From Arthrobacter globiformis (lineage in GTDB: Bacteria; Actinomycetota; Actinomycetes; Actinomycetales; Micrococcaceae): a DNA stretch of 64,000 nucleotides. The DNA lies in the NCBI RefSeq assembly GCF_030817195.1, contig NZ_JAUSYZ010000001.1, forward strand, positions 2,852,001-2,916,000, read 5' to 3'. How positions within the stretch are numbered: position 1 is the first letter of the stretch; each line of letters opens with the position of its first letter. A program made the position numbers and the translations under genes. Positions 32,986 through 40,617 of the stretch are shown here, in pieces. The notes beneath the pieces are model-generated. The model saw nothing but the letters and a program-made list of their open reading frames with translations. It was not told where the DNA came from and ran no database searches.

Positions 32986-33855
32986 CTATTGGGCAGCGTC
33001 CCGTGTGGTGGTGCGAACCCGATAGAGGCTGGTGGTTGCCGTTATGAAGAGATCGTGGCCATCCGGGCCGCCGAAGCACAGGTTCGACACCCTCTCTGGC
33101 AGGGGCAGGGTGGCAAGAAGCTCGGCGGACGGGGAGTAGACCTGCACCGAAGGCCCTGCCGAGGTCCAGATCCTGCCTTCTACATCCACCCGAAGGCCGT
33201 CGGCCGGGTGATTGTCGTCGAACGCGATGAAGGTGCCGGTAGCAGTGCAGGTGCCGTCGCTTACGTCGTACGCGGCAATTCTCAGCGGCACGCCGTGACT
33301 GGGACCAGCGGTGTCCGCCACGTACAGCACCGACTCGTCGGGTGAAAAGGCAAGTCCGTTCGGGTGGATCAAGTCTTTGATCGCGTCAGTGAGCGTGTCG
33401 GTTGCTGGCTCGTAGCGGAAAACGTAGCAACCGGCGTATTCCTGCTCGCCCTCGTGCCCCTCCACGGTGCCGGGCAGGATCCCGTAGGGCGGGTCGGTGA
33501 ACCAGATCGTCCCGTCCCGGGCGATCACCACGTCATTGGGCGAGTTCAGCCGTCTGCTCCCGAAGGAATCGACCAGAGCGGTTACAGTCCCTTCGCGATC
33601 GCGCTCAATCCGGCGCTGTCCGTGACTGCACTGCACAACGCTGCCATCGGCGTCCAGGGTCCGGCCATTGGTGAACTCGACTCCCGTGGCGTACTCGCGG
33701 GTCATTCCCGTGGCAGGGTAGAACTCGAGTATGCGGTCGTTCGGTATGTCGCTCCAGCGCACGGCCTGGGATGAGGGCACCCACACCGGGCCTTCGGCCC
33801 ACACGGTGCCGTTGAAGAGCCGCTCCACTCGGCCAGTCATCAGTTCTGGACCCAT
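32986..33855 (-). CDS. SMP-30/gluconolactonase family lactonase
   Basis: Six-bladed beta-propeller of 289 aa. Metal and substrate residues typical of the family lie in WAEGPVW (Glu), LNSPNDVVIARDG (Asn), LIHPNGLAFSPDESVLYVADT (Asn/Asp) and NHPADGLRVDVEGRIW (Asp). It hydrolyses a lactone to a hydroxy acid. ATG 33855 is chosen for AAAGGAGG upstream. It is convergent with the alcohol dehydrogenase, divergent from the FMO-like gene, and probably a separate unit. Confidence 0.9.
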   Translation of the reverse strand: MGPELMTGRVERLFNGTVWAEGPVWVPSSQAVRWSDIPNDRILEFYPATGMTREYATGVEFTNGRTLDADGSVVQCSHGQRRIERDREGTVTALVDSFGSRRLNSPNDVVIARDGTIWFTDPPYGILPGTVEGHEGEQEYAGCYVFRYEPATDTLTDAIKDLIHPNGLAFSPDESVLYVADTAGPSHGVPLRIAAYDVSDGTCTATGTFIAFDDNHPADGLRVDVEGRIWTSAGPSVQVYSPSAELLATLPLPERVSNLCFGGPDGHDLFITATTSLYRVRTTTRDAAQ

Positions 33856-34144
33856 AGAATTTCCTCCTTTGATCCACCTAGTATTCCCGCCTGTCGCGGC
33901 GGAGCCTGCCACGGCACGCGCGCCTGCCGGTTTCAGCCGAGCATAAGAATTTCAGATGCGATTGCCCTGTTTTATGAGCTATGCAGATGCACTTGCCGCA
34001 AGTGAAGATGGATCAACCGTCACTTATGAGGGCCGCAGCAGCCGCGATTCCAGCCGGAATTCCCAAAGACGGGATCGGCAGCGCGCGACGTTCAATGTGC
34101 GTGGCGGAACGCTGTGGCAACTTTGCTGAAAATAGGAGATCCAC
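33856..34144. other. Divergent promoter region of lactonase and FMO-like genes
   Basis: Gap of 289 bases. It holds two direct copies of CAGATGC (33953-33959 and 33984-33990), 31 bases apart and each followed by TTGCC after two bases. The second is part of TGCAGATGCA, which resembles the palindrome at 40416-40436. I see no coding frame. Confidence 0.45.
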
Positions 34145-35425
34145 ATGATTAGCCAAGAGGTTGAGGTCCTCGTCGTAGGCGCAGGTCAAGCCGGGGTTGC
34201 GATGAGTGAGCATCTGAGCGAACGCGGGATATCGCATCTGGTCCTGGAGCGGCACCGTATCGCCGAGCGCTGGCGCACCATGCGGTGGGACTCCTTGGTG
34301 GCGAACGGGCCAGCCTGGCATGACCGCTTTCCGGGCTTGGCATTCACCGACATTGAGCCGGGGTCGTTCCCGTCAAAGGAGCAGGTAGCGGATTACTTCG
34401 TTGCCTATGCAGAGAAGATCGGTGCACCGATCCGCTGTGGCGTGGAGGTGACGTCCGTGCGCAGGAAAGTCGGCGCCCCCGGATTCCATGTGCAGACATC
34501 GGACGGGGACTTCGACGCACGCTACGTCGTGGCAGCAACGGGGCCGTTCCAGCGGCCGGTGATTCCCGCCGTCGTTCCCGAAACTGCCGACCTCGTGCAG
34601 ATCCACTCCAGCTCTTACCGGAACCCGGCCCAGCTTCCGGAAGGCGCCGTTCTCGTCGTCGGTGCCGGTTCTTCGGGCGTGCAGATTGCCGCCGAAATCC
34701 AGCGCTCGGGCCGGCAGGTCTTCCTCTCGGTCGGTCCGCACGACCGTCCCCCGCGGAGCTACCGCGGACGCGACTTTTGCTGGTGGCTCGGGGTGCTCGG
34801 CATGTGGGACGCTTCCACCCCTGCGGCGGGCGCGGAGCACGTCACGATCGCTGTGAGCGGTGCAGACGGCGGCCATACTGTCGACTTCCGTGCCCTCGCC
34901 GAGAGCGGCATCAAGCTGGTCGGTCGAACGGAAGCGTTCGAGGAGGACGGAACCATGCACTTTGCCGGGGATCTTCGTACCAACATCACGAACGGCGACG
35001 CTCACTATCTGGGGCTCCTCGACGAAGCTGACGCCTACGTCGAGCGCAACGGCCTTGATCTCCCTGAGGAGCCTGAAGCCCGCACCCTGGGGCCAGATCC
35101 GGACTGCGTCACGGACCCGATCCTCGAGCTCGACCTCGCTGGCTCAGGTGTTGCATCGATTGTGTGGGCCACTGGCTTCGCCGTCGACTACAGCTGGTTG
35201 CAAGTGGACGCGTTCGATGAAAAGGGCAGGCCGCGGCAGCAACGCGGAGTCTCCACCGAGCCTGGCGTCTACTTCCTCGGGCTGCCGTGGCAGTCACGCC
35301 GCGGCTCCAGCTTCATCTGGGGCGTTTGGCACGACGCCAGGTACGTCGCTGACCAGATCGCCATCCAGCGGAGCTACCTGGCCCACAACGATCGGCACGC
35401 GCTGGTTTCGAGCGGGGCCGTCTGA
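34145..35425 (+). CDS. FAD/NAD(P)-dependent flavoprotein monooxygenase-like (CzcO type)
   Basis: Protein of 426 aa in the class B flavin monooxygenase family. It has an FAD motif VLVVGAGQAGVAMSEHL, an NADPH motif VLVVGAGSSGVQIAAEI, and RWRTMRWDSLVANGP at the position typical of CzcO/YUCCA-like proteins. It likely N- or S-oxygenates a small molecule. ATG with AGGAG six bases upstream. It stands alone between the divergent lactonase and a pair of terminators. Confidence 0.88.
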   Translation: MISQEVEVLVVGAGQAGVAMSEHLSERGISHLVLERHRIAERWRTMRWDSLVANGPAWHDRFPGLAFTDIEPGSFPSKEQVADYFVAYAEKIGAPIRCGVEVTSVRRKVGAPGFHVQTSDGDFDARYVVAATGPFQRPVIPAVVPETADLVQIHSSSYRNPAQLPEGAVLVVGAGSSGVQIAAEIQRSGRQVFLSVGPHDRPPRSYRGRDFCWWLGVLGMWDASTPAAGAEHVTIAVSGADGGHTVDFRALAESGIKLVGRTEAFEEDGTMHFAGDLRTNITNGDAHYLGLLDEADAYVERNGLDLPEEPEARTLGPDPDCVTDPILELDLAGSGVASIVWATGFAVDYSWLQVDAFDEKGRPRQQRGVSTEPGVYFLGLPWQSRRGSSFIWGVWHDARYVADQIAIQRSYLAHNDRHALVSSGAV

Positions 35426-35453
35426 CGCCACGGGCACAGGGGGAGCGAACACA

Positions 35454-35506
35454 AGCAACAGCGAAAGGGACCATGCCACGGAGGCATGGTCCCTTTCGCT
35501 GTTGCT
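35454..35506. terminator. Terminator hairpin after the FMO-like gene
   Basis: A perfect 24-bp stem (5' arm 35454-35477, core GCGAAAGGGACCATGCC) with loop ACGGA, 28 bases after the stop. The 3' side is followed by CTTGCTGC, a weak U-rich tail. Confidence 0.8.
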
Positions 35507-35585
35507 CTTGCTGCTGCTCCCTGCGGGGGATACCGGCGGGAAAGGACCCCACCGTAGGGGAGTCGAGCAAGAAGAAGCACACAGA

Positions 35586-35627
35586 AAGGGCCCGGTGCGT
35601 GGAACATGATCCACGCACCGGGCCCTT
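35586..35627. terminator. Terminator hairpin after aspartase copy 2
   Basis: A perfect 18-bp stem (AAGGGCCCGGTGCGTGGA and its complement) with loop ACATGA, 19 bases after the stop of the leftward aspartase gene. On the minus strand it is followed by TCTGTGTG. Confidence 0.8.
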
Positions 35628-35646
35628 GGTAATGAGGTGCCCGACG

Positions 35647-37065
35647 TCAGCCCAACCCGGCCAAAGACCTCGGTGAAAGAGCATCCTCCATCTTCTGCTC
35701 GCTAAGCAGTCCACGCTCAATCACCAGGTCCGCAATGCCTCGATGGGAAGCCAGTGCCTCCTTGGCCAGCTCGGCCGCGGCAGCGTAGCCGATCAAGGGG
35801 GCAAGACCGGTGACGACACTTATCGAGTCGAGCATTCGCTGCTGCAGCACCTGCGTGTTCGCTGTGATGCCATCGACGCAGTGGGTCCGGAGCTGACGGC
35901 AAGCAACTCTGAGCCAGGCAATCGACTCAAGAAGCGAGTCAGCAATGACTGGCTCGAAAGCGTTGAGCTGAAGCTGGCCGGCCTCCGCGGCCATGGTCAC
36001 CGTTGCGTCGGCGCCGATGACCCGGAAGGCAACCTGGTTGACCATCTCGGGGATGACCGGGTTGACCTTGCCGGGCATGATGGACGACCCCGCCTGCACG
36101 GCGGGCAGGAAGATCTCTGCGAATCCCGTCTGCGGGCCGGAGGAAAGCAGTCGAAGGTCGCTGCAGATCTTGGAGAGCTTCACTGCTGCCCTCTTCAGCA
36201 CACCGGAGACGAGCAGGAAGACTCCGGTATCGCTGGTGGCCTCTACGAGGTTGGCCGCGGAGGTCTGCTGCAGGCCCGTGATCGAATTGAGCTCACGAAT
36301 GACGGCTTCCCGGTATCCCGGGGGAGCCGTAATGCCGGTACCGATGGCGGTGGCCCCAAGGTTGGATTCCCGCAGATGCGGAAGGAGCTCGATGAGCCTG
36401 TGCCCGTCCTCGCGCAGGGTTTCGGCGAATGCCCCGAACTCCTGGCCCATGGACATGGGCACCGCATCCTGGAGTTGGGTGCGGCCTACTTTGATGATGC
36501 CGGCGAACTCCGCAGCTTTGGCATCGAATGCCCCTATGAGCCTGCTGTGCTCGGCACAGAACTCCGAGATTTCCCGCTGCAGTGCAATCTTGATCGCCGT
36601 AGGGTACACGTCGTTGGTGGACTGGCTACGGTTAACGTCATCAATGGGGTGCAGTGCAGCGTAGTCGCCCTTGCGGTGACCCATCAGTTCCAGGGCGCGA
36701 TTGGCTATCACCTCATTGGCGTTCATATTTGTGCTTGTCCCCGCGCCACCCTGGATGGTGTCGACGACGAACTGGTCGTCGAAGAGCCCGTCCATGACCT
36801 CACGGGAGGCCCTTTGTATGGCGGCAGACTTGTCCGGTTCAAGAAGCCCGAGGCTTTCATTGGCACGGGCTGCTGCATACTTCACAGCACCGAGGCCCCA
36901 CATCATGGAGCGCAGGGTGCCTATGGTCCGTCCGCTGACCGGGAAGTTGTCTACCGCCCGCAGGGTGCTGATGCCCCAATAGGCATCGGCCGGGACATCA
37001 GCGTCCCCGAGGCTGTCGTGCTCCCGCCGCGGTCCCGCAACGGAGGAGGGAAGTTGATCTGTCAT
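35647..37065 (-). CDS. Aspartate ammonia-lyase family protein (copy 2)
   Basis: Aspartase-family protein of 472 aa. It contains GAGTSTNMNANEVIANRALE, SQSTNDVYPTA and GSSIMPGKVNPVIPEMVNQV, so the fold and catalytic Ser loop are intact. It is clearly homologous to 30424-31875 but with many changes, including the C-terminal third and the substrate-facing DDVNRSQSTND (copy 1 has GDVNMGQSTND). The two may prefer different N-substituted aspartates. It is 43 bases upstream (in coordinates) of an M20 hydrolase reading the same way, so it may end the DUF1028 operon. Confidence 0.92.
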   Translation of the reverse strand: MTDQLPSSVAGPRREHDSLGDADVPADAYWGISTLRAVDNFPVSGRTIGTLRSMMWGLGAVKYAAARANESLGLLEPDKSAAIQRASREVMDGLFDDQFVVDTIQGGAGTSTNMNANEVIANRALELMGHRKGDYAALHPIDDVNRSQSTNDVYPTAIKIALQREISEFCAEHSRLIGAFDAKAAEFAGIIKVGRTQLQDAVPMSMGQEFGAFAETLREDGHRLIELLPHLRESNLGATAIGTGITAPPGYREAVIRELNSITGLQQTSAANLVEATSDTGVFLLVSGVLKRAAVKLSKICSDLRLLSSGPQTGFAEIFLPAVQAGSSIMPGKVNPVIPEMVNQVAFRVIGADATVTMAAEAGQLQLNAFEPVIADSLLESIAWLRVACRQLRTHCVDGITANTQVLQQRMLDSISVVTGLAPLIGYAAAAELAKEALASHRGIADLVIERGLLSEQKMEDALSPRSLAGLG

Positions 37066-37108
37066 GGTCCTGTTCCGTAGAAGTCCATAAGTGCAAAAAC
37101 CCTGGCCA

Positions 37109-38275
37109 CTACGCGGACAGGTAGTCCAGCGCAGTCAGCGCCAGAGCCGCAGCGCCGTCATGGATGGCAAGGTTGGCTGCCTCTCCAACGCAATGGGCGG
37201 CGAACTCGGGTTGGTGGTTGGCAGCAGGGAAGCAGCCGAGCCCGATATAGGGGTGGATGGCCGGAACCACTTGGGACACGTTTCCCATGTCGGTTGAGGC
37301 CCGGTTCATGGTCGCCTGCTCCGGCGGTGCGCTGAAGTCCCGGCCAAGTGATTCCGCATGCCTGACATACAGCTCCAGCGCCCGCAGGTCCGTACGGAAC
37401 TCCGAGTACGGTTCCGATTCCGGGATTACTGACAGCTCGCAGCCGGACGCCAGCGCGCCGGCCTCGAAGCAGCGGTGGATCCGCTCTTCGAGCTTGCCCA
37501 GCTGGCCGAGTGATTCCGCACGGACGTACCAGCGGCCCTCGGTCTTTTCAGGTATTGCGTTGGGGGCTTCACCGCCGCGCGTTTGGATGCCGTGGACGCG
37601 GGTGCCGGCGGGCAGTTGCTGGCGGAGGAGACCCAAGGCGACCTGGGCGATGATGAAGGCGTCGTTGGCATTGACGCCTTGGTCGGGATATGCGGCAGCA
37701 TGAGCTGACTTACCCCGGTATTCCACGTGGTTGTGGGCCACTGCGTAGGGACGGGCCTCGGCGGAGTCGACGGGGCTTGGATGCGCCATCATGGCCAGAT
37801 CCAACCCAAGGAAGGCACCCTTCTTGAGCAGCTCGATCTTCCCGCCGCCGCCTTCCTCCGCCGGCGTTCCGTAGAGTTCCACGGTCAGGTCCCGCTCAGC
37901 GGCAAACTCTGTCAGCGCAACAGCGGCGCCGCATGAGGTGGCGGTAATGATGTTGTGGCCGCACGCGTGCCCGAGGCCGGGAAGTGCGTCGTACTCGGCC
38001 ATGAGCCCGATGCGCCGTGCGCCGTTTCCGAAGACGGCCCGAATCGCGGTGGGGAAGCCCAAGTACTCCTTCTCCACCTTGAATCCGTGCGACGCCAGGT
38101 AGTCTGCGGTCCACCCTGCGGCGCGGTGTTCCTGCCAGCCGAGTTCCGGGTTGGCGTGAAGTGTTTCGGAAAGCCGGGTCAGGTCCGCGTGCTGGGCGGT
38201 GACGGCCGCCAGCACCCGGGTGCGCTGACCGGGCAGACCGGCCGGACTCGTCGCGGTAGCAGGTTCAGCGCTCAT
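37109..38275 (-). CDS. M20 family metallo-amidohydrolase (AbgB-like)
   Basis: Zinc peptidase-fold enzyme of 388 aa. Metal-site segments are GLGHACGHNII (His), TPAEEGGGGK (Glu-Glu) and AMMAHPSP (His). Members hydrolyse amide or N-acyl bonds, for example aminobenzoyl-glutamate or N-acyl amino acids. ATG 38275 overlaps the DUF1028 gene end by 11 bases, so translation is coupled; the frame opens seven codons earlier. With DUF1028 and RidA it forms a compact unit that may release and process an amino acid from an amide. Confidence 0.9.
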   Translation of the reverse strand: MSAEPATATSPAGLPGQRTRVLAAVTAQHADLTRLSETLHANPELGWQEHRAAGWTADYLASHGFKVEKEYLGFPTAIRAVFGNGARRIGLMAEYDALPGLGHACGHNIITATSCGAAVALTEFAAERDLTVELYGTPAEEGGGGKIELLKKGAFLGLDLAMMAHPSPVDSAEARPYAVAHNHVEYRGKSAHAAAYPDQGVNANDAFIIAQVALGLLRQQLPAGTRVHGIQTRGGEAPNAIPEKTEGRWYVRAESLGQLGKLEERIHRCFEAGALASGCELSVIPESEPYSEFRTDLRALELYVRHAESLGRDFSAPPEQATMNRASTDMGNVSQVVPAIHPYIGLGCFPAANHQPEFAAHCVGEAANLAIHDGAAALALTALDYLSA

Positions 38276-38936
38276 CGCCGGCCACTCCATAGCCAACGGA
38301 TGACGCCGGGTCGAGCCCGCGGATCACATAGTCCTGCCGCTGCGGGAGCCAGACCTGCAGGAGTTGCTCGAGCTCCGTGATGGGGTCCTCATGCCAGTCC
38401 ACCCGCAGGTCGGTGTCCCGCCACCCGTGGCCGGAGACCACGGAGAGGCCGGCCGAGCGCACCGGTCCGGCCTCACCGCCAGCTGCCTCGGCCGCACGAA
38501 GGGCGGCCATGAGCCGCACTTCCAGTTCCCCTGAGGTGGCTTCAAATGCGTCGCAGAGAGCCTGGGCAACGCCCTGATGCGCGAGCATGTTGCCGGCGGC
38601 AACACTGCTTGGACTGCGGCCCTCCCCGAACACGCCCAGGGTGTGTGCCCCGCTGAATACGGCGGACCCGCCTTTGGCGTCCAGGACCACCAGCTGCCGG
38701 TAGTCCACCGCAGGTGATTCCTGCACGACGGCGTCAACCGCCTCTTGTGCGGAATAGCCCGCTTGAAGCCGGTCAAGCAGGGCATAGCCCAGCCGGGGAT
38801 CAGTGATGTTCTGGGAGCTGACTGCGCCGACGCCGTCACGCAGGTGCGCGCAGCGTGCGGCGACGGCGGGCGAGGACGAGGATACGGCGATGCCAAACCT
38901 GCCTTGCCCGTCTGTGGCAGCGATGCTGAAGGTCAT
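38265..38936 (-). CDS. DUF1028 protein (Ntn-hydrolase-like, function unknown)
   Basis: Protein of 223 aa. The start MTFSIAATDGQGRFGIAVSSSSPAVAARC and the NITDPRLGYALLDRL segment are characteristic of DUF1028, a family often predicted to have an Ntn-hydrolase-like fold. Its enzymatic role is not established. It overlaps the M20 gene downstream by 11 bases and the RidA gene upstream by ATGA, so all three are made together. It may be a hydrolase or amidase acting on the same compound as the M20 enzyme. Confidence 0.88.
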   Translation of the reverse strand: MTFSIAATDGQGRFGIAVSSSSPAVAARCAHLRDGVGAVSSQNITDPRLGYALLDRLQAGYSAQEAVDAVVQESPAVDYRQLVVLDAKGGSAVFSGAHTLGVFGEGRSPSSVAAGNMLAHQGVAQALCDAFEATSGELEVRLMAALRAAEAAGGEAGPVRSAGLSVVSGHGWRDTDLRVDWHEDPITELEQLLQVWLPQRQDYVIRGLDPASSVGYGVAGDER

Positions 38937-39355
38937 GCCTGCCCCTCCGCCGAGAGCACTGCTGTGGCATCAATTTCCACGAGCCATTCCGGGCGCGCCA
39001 GTGCCTGGACAACGATTCCGGTTGATACCGGGAACACGCCCTTGAGCCATCGGCCCATGGTCCGGTAGACCGTTTCCCGGTAGCGCGGGTCGACGAGGTA
39101 GACGGTCACCTTGACGATGTCTTCCAGGCTGCTGCCGGCCTCCTTGAGCAACATGTCGATGTTGGCCATGGCCTTTTCCGTCTGGGCTTCGACGTCGCCG
39201 ATACCAACAGATTCGCGCGTGTCCAGATCCTGTCCGATCTGGCCCCGAAGGTAGACCACGCCGTTGGCGACCACTGCTTGGCAGAGGTCGTTGTCCAGGT
39301 TCTGCTCGGGGTAGGTGTCTTTCGTATTAAAAGTGCGGATACGCTGGTGCTTCAC
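38933..39355 (-). CDS. RidA family protein (copy 2)
   Basis: Protein of 140 aa of the YjgF/RidA family. It shows LCQAVVANGVVYLRGQIGQDLDT at the front, AMANIDMLLKEAGSSLEDIVKVTVYL in the middle and the end PEWLVEIDATAVL. The conserved active-site Arg of the RTxxGVxxLP motif is not seen: the corresponding region reads PVSTGIVVQALARPEW, so imine deaminase activity is uncertain. The start GTG 39355 has AAAGG upstream. First gene of the leftward DUF1028/M20 operon, divergent from a LysR gene. Confidence 0.85.
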   Translation of the reverse strand: MKHQRIRTFNTKDTYPEQNLDNDLCQAVVANGVVYLRGQIGQDLDTRESVGIGDVEAQTEKAMANIDMLLKEAGSSLEDIVKVTVYLVDPRYRETVYRTMGRWLKGVFPVSTGIVVQALARPEWLVEIDATAVLSAEGQA

Positions 39356-39454
39356 GTGGCTGCTGCCTTTCAGTCCTGTTTCTAGCGGATGCTCGTATCC
39401 TTCAGCTTCCTGTGAGGGCCTGAATCTGTCCAACAGTTCTTTTAGAAGGATTGC

Positions 39455-39469
39455 ATCGGTAATTCCGAT
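39455..39469. promoter_or_regulatory. LysR-type box ATCGG-N5-CCGAT
   Basis: A perfect palindrome with T-N11-A form, 20 bases upstream of the LysR start and 100 bases upstream of the divergent RidA start. It is the expected binding site of the adjacent LysR protein for autorepression and activation of the DUF1028 operon. Confidence 0.65.
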
Positions 39470-39489
39470 CTAACGGGTATCCTCGTCCC

Positions 39490-40404
39490 ATGGATGTGAC
39501 ACTCACCCAATTGCGCTATTTCGTGGAAGCGGCGGCACAGCTGTCCATGACAGGCGCGGCAGCACGGCTCAACGTGGCGCAGTCCGCCGTATCCGCTGCG
39601 ATCGCCCAGCTGGAGCGCCATGTCGGAACGCAGTTCTTCATCAGGCAGCGCTCCAAAGGTCTGGTACTGACGCCCGCCGGCGAGCTCTTTGTTCGGGACG
39701 CCCAAGCGATCCTCGCGCAGGTTGAAGAAAGCATTGATCACGCCCGCGGAGAACACCAGAGCGTTGCCGGCCGCATCCGCATTGCGTGTTTCAGCACCCT
39801 TGCGCCGTTCCTGCTCCCTGGCGTCCTGACCAAGCTGCGGGAAGACCACCCCGCCCTTGAAACGGAAGTCATCGAGACCGATACCCTGGGGTGCATCAAT
39901 GCGTTGCTCAGCGGGCAGGCAGATTTGGCACTGTGCTACGACCTTGACCTGCCGGACGTCATCGCCACATCCGTGGTGGATACGGTCAGGCCCTATGTGG
40001 CGCTTCCCCCGGACCACAAACTCGCCGGTGCGAAGAGTGTTGCATTGTCGTCGCTGAGCGGCGAGTCATTCGTGTTGCTGGATCTGCCGCACACCCGCGA
40101 CCTCATGCTTTCAATCGCCCGTCTGGGGGGCCAGGAGCCGGACATCCGATTCCGCTCGGCCAGCTATGAAACCGTACGTACCTTCGTGGCCCGGGGGCTG
40201 GGCTATTCAATCCTTCACCAGCGGCCCCAGCACCAGCTGACCTACGACGGCGGCCAGCTGGCCGCCGTCGAAATCCGCGACGACGTGCCTGAACTGAAGA
40301 CCGTCCTGGCCCACCTGAAGTCCCACCGCCCAACCGCGCGGGTCCGGGCGGTAGCCCAGGCCGTAAGGCATCAAATAGTTGAGGCGAGATCCGCACGCTC
40401 ATAG
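39490..40404 (+). CDS. LysR family transcriptional regulator
   Basis: Protein of 304 aa. The N-terminal winged HTH (TQLRYFVEAAAQLSMTGAAARLNVAQSAVSAAIAQLERHVGTQFFIR) is followed by a linker helix and a PBP2-type effector domain (from about residue 90). It is divergent from the RidA-DUF1028-M20 unit and upstream of the MFS gene, so it probably regulates both. The effector is probably the imported substrate. Confidence 0.93.
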   Translation: MDVTLTQLRYFVEAAAQLSMTGAAARLNVAQSAVSAAIAQLERHVGTQFFIRQRSKGLVLTPAGELFVRDAQAILAQVEESIDHARGEHQSVAGRIRIACFSTLAPFLLPGVLTKLREDHPALETEVIETDTLGCINALLSGQADLALCYDLDLPDVIATSVVDTVRPYVALPPDHKLAGAKSVALSSLSGESFVLLDLPHTRDLMLSIARLGGQEPDIRFRSASYETVRTFVARGLGYSILHQRPQHQLTYDGGQLAAVEIRDDVPELKTVLAHLKSHRPTARVRAVAQAVRHQIVEARSARS

Positions 40405-40415
40405 CACCGCACAAG

Positions 40416-40436
40416 TGCATCTGATTAGCAGATGCA
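40416..40436. promoter_or_regulatory. Palindromic operator upstream of the MFS gene
   Basis: TGCATCTG, five spacer bases (ATTAG), then CAGATGCA: perfect 8-bp arms, 12 bases after the LysR stop and about 180 bases before the MFS start. A dimeric regulator could bind here. The region to 40617 has no coding frame I trust. Confidence 0.55.
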
Positions 40437-40617
40437 GTTCGCATGGAAAATCTATTCGACAGATTTTGGGATGCCATTCGACAATGGTTTATGCCAGCAT
40501 TCAGGCGTGACCCAAGTCACGCGTTCTGGTGGCGCGGCTCTGCAGGTCGGTCAACGTCGACCACCGTGGGCTCGCTCTCCCCATCCCAGCATCGGATCTT
40601 TTCCTCCAGGAGGAACT

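Noticed and set aside
35743..37080. 445-codon plus-strand frame over aspartase copy 2
   Set aside because: Antisense shadow of a recognised enzyme.
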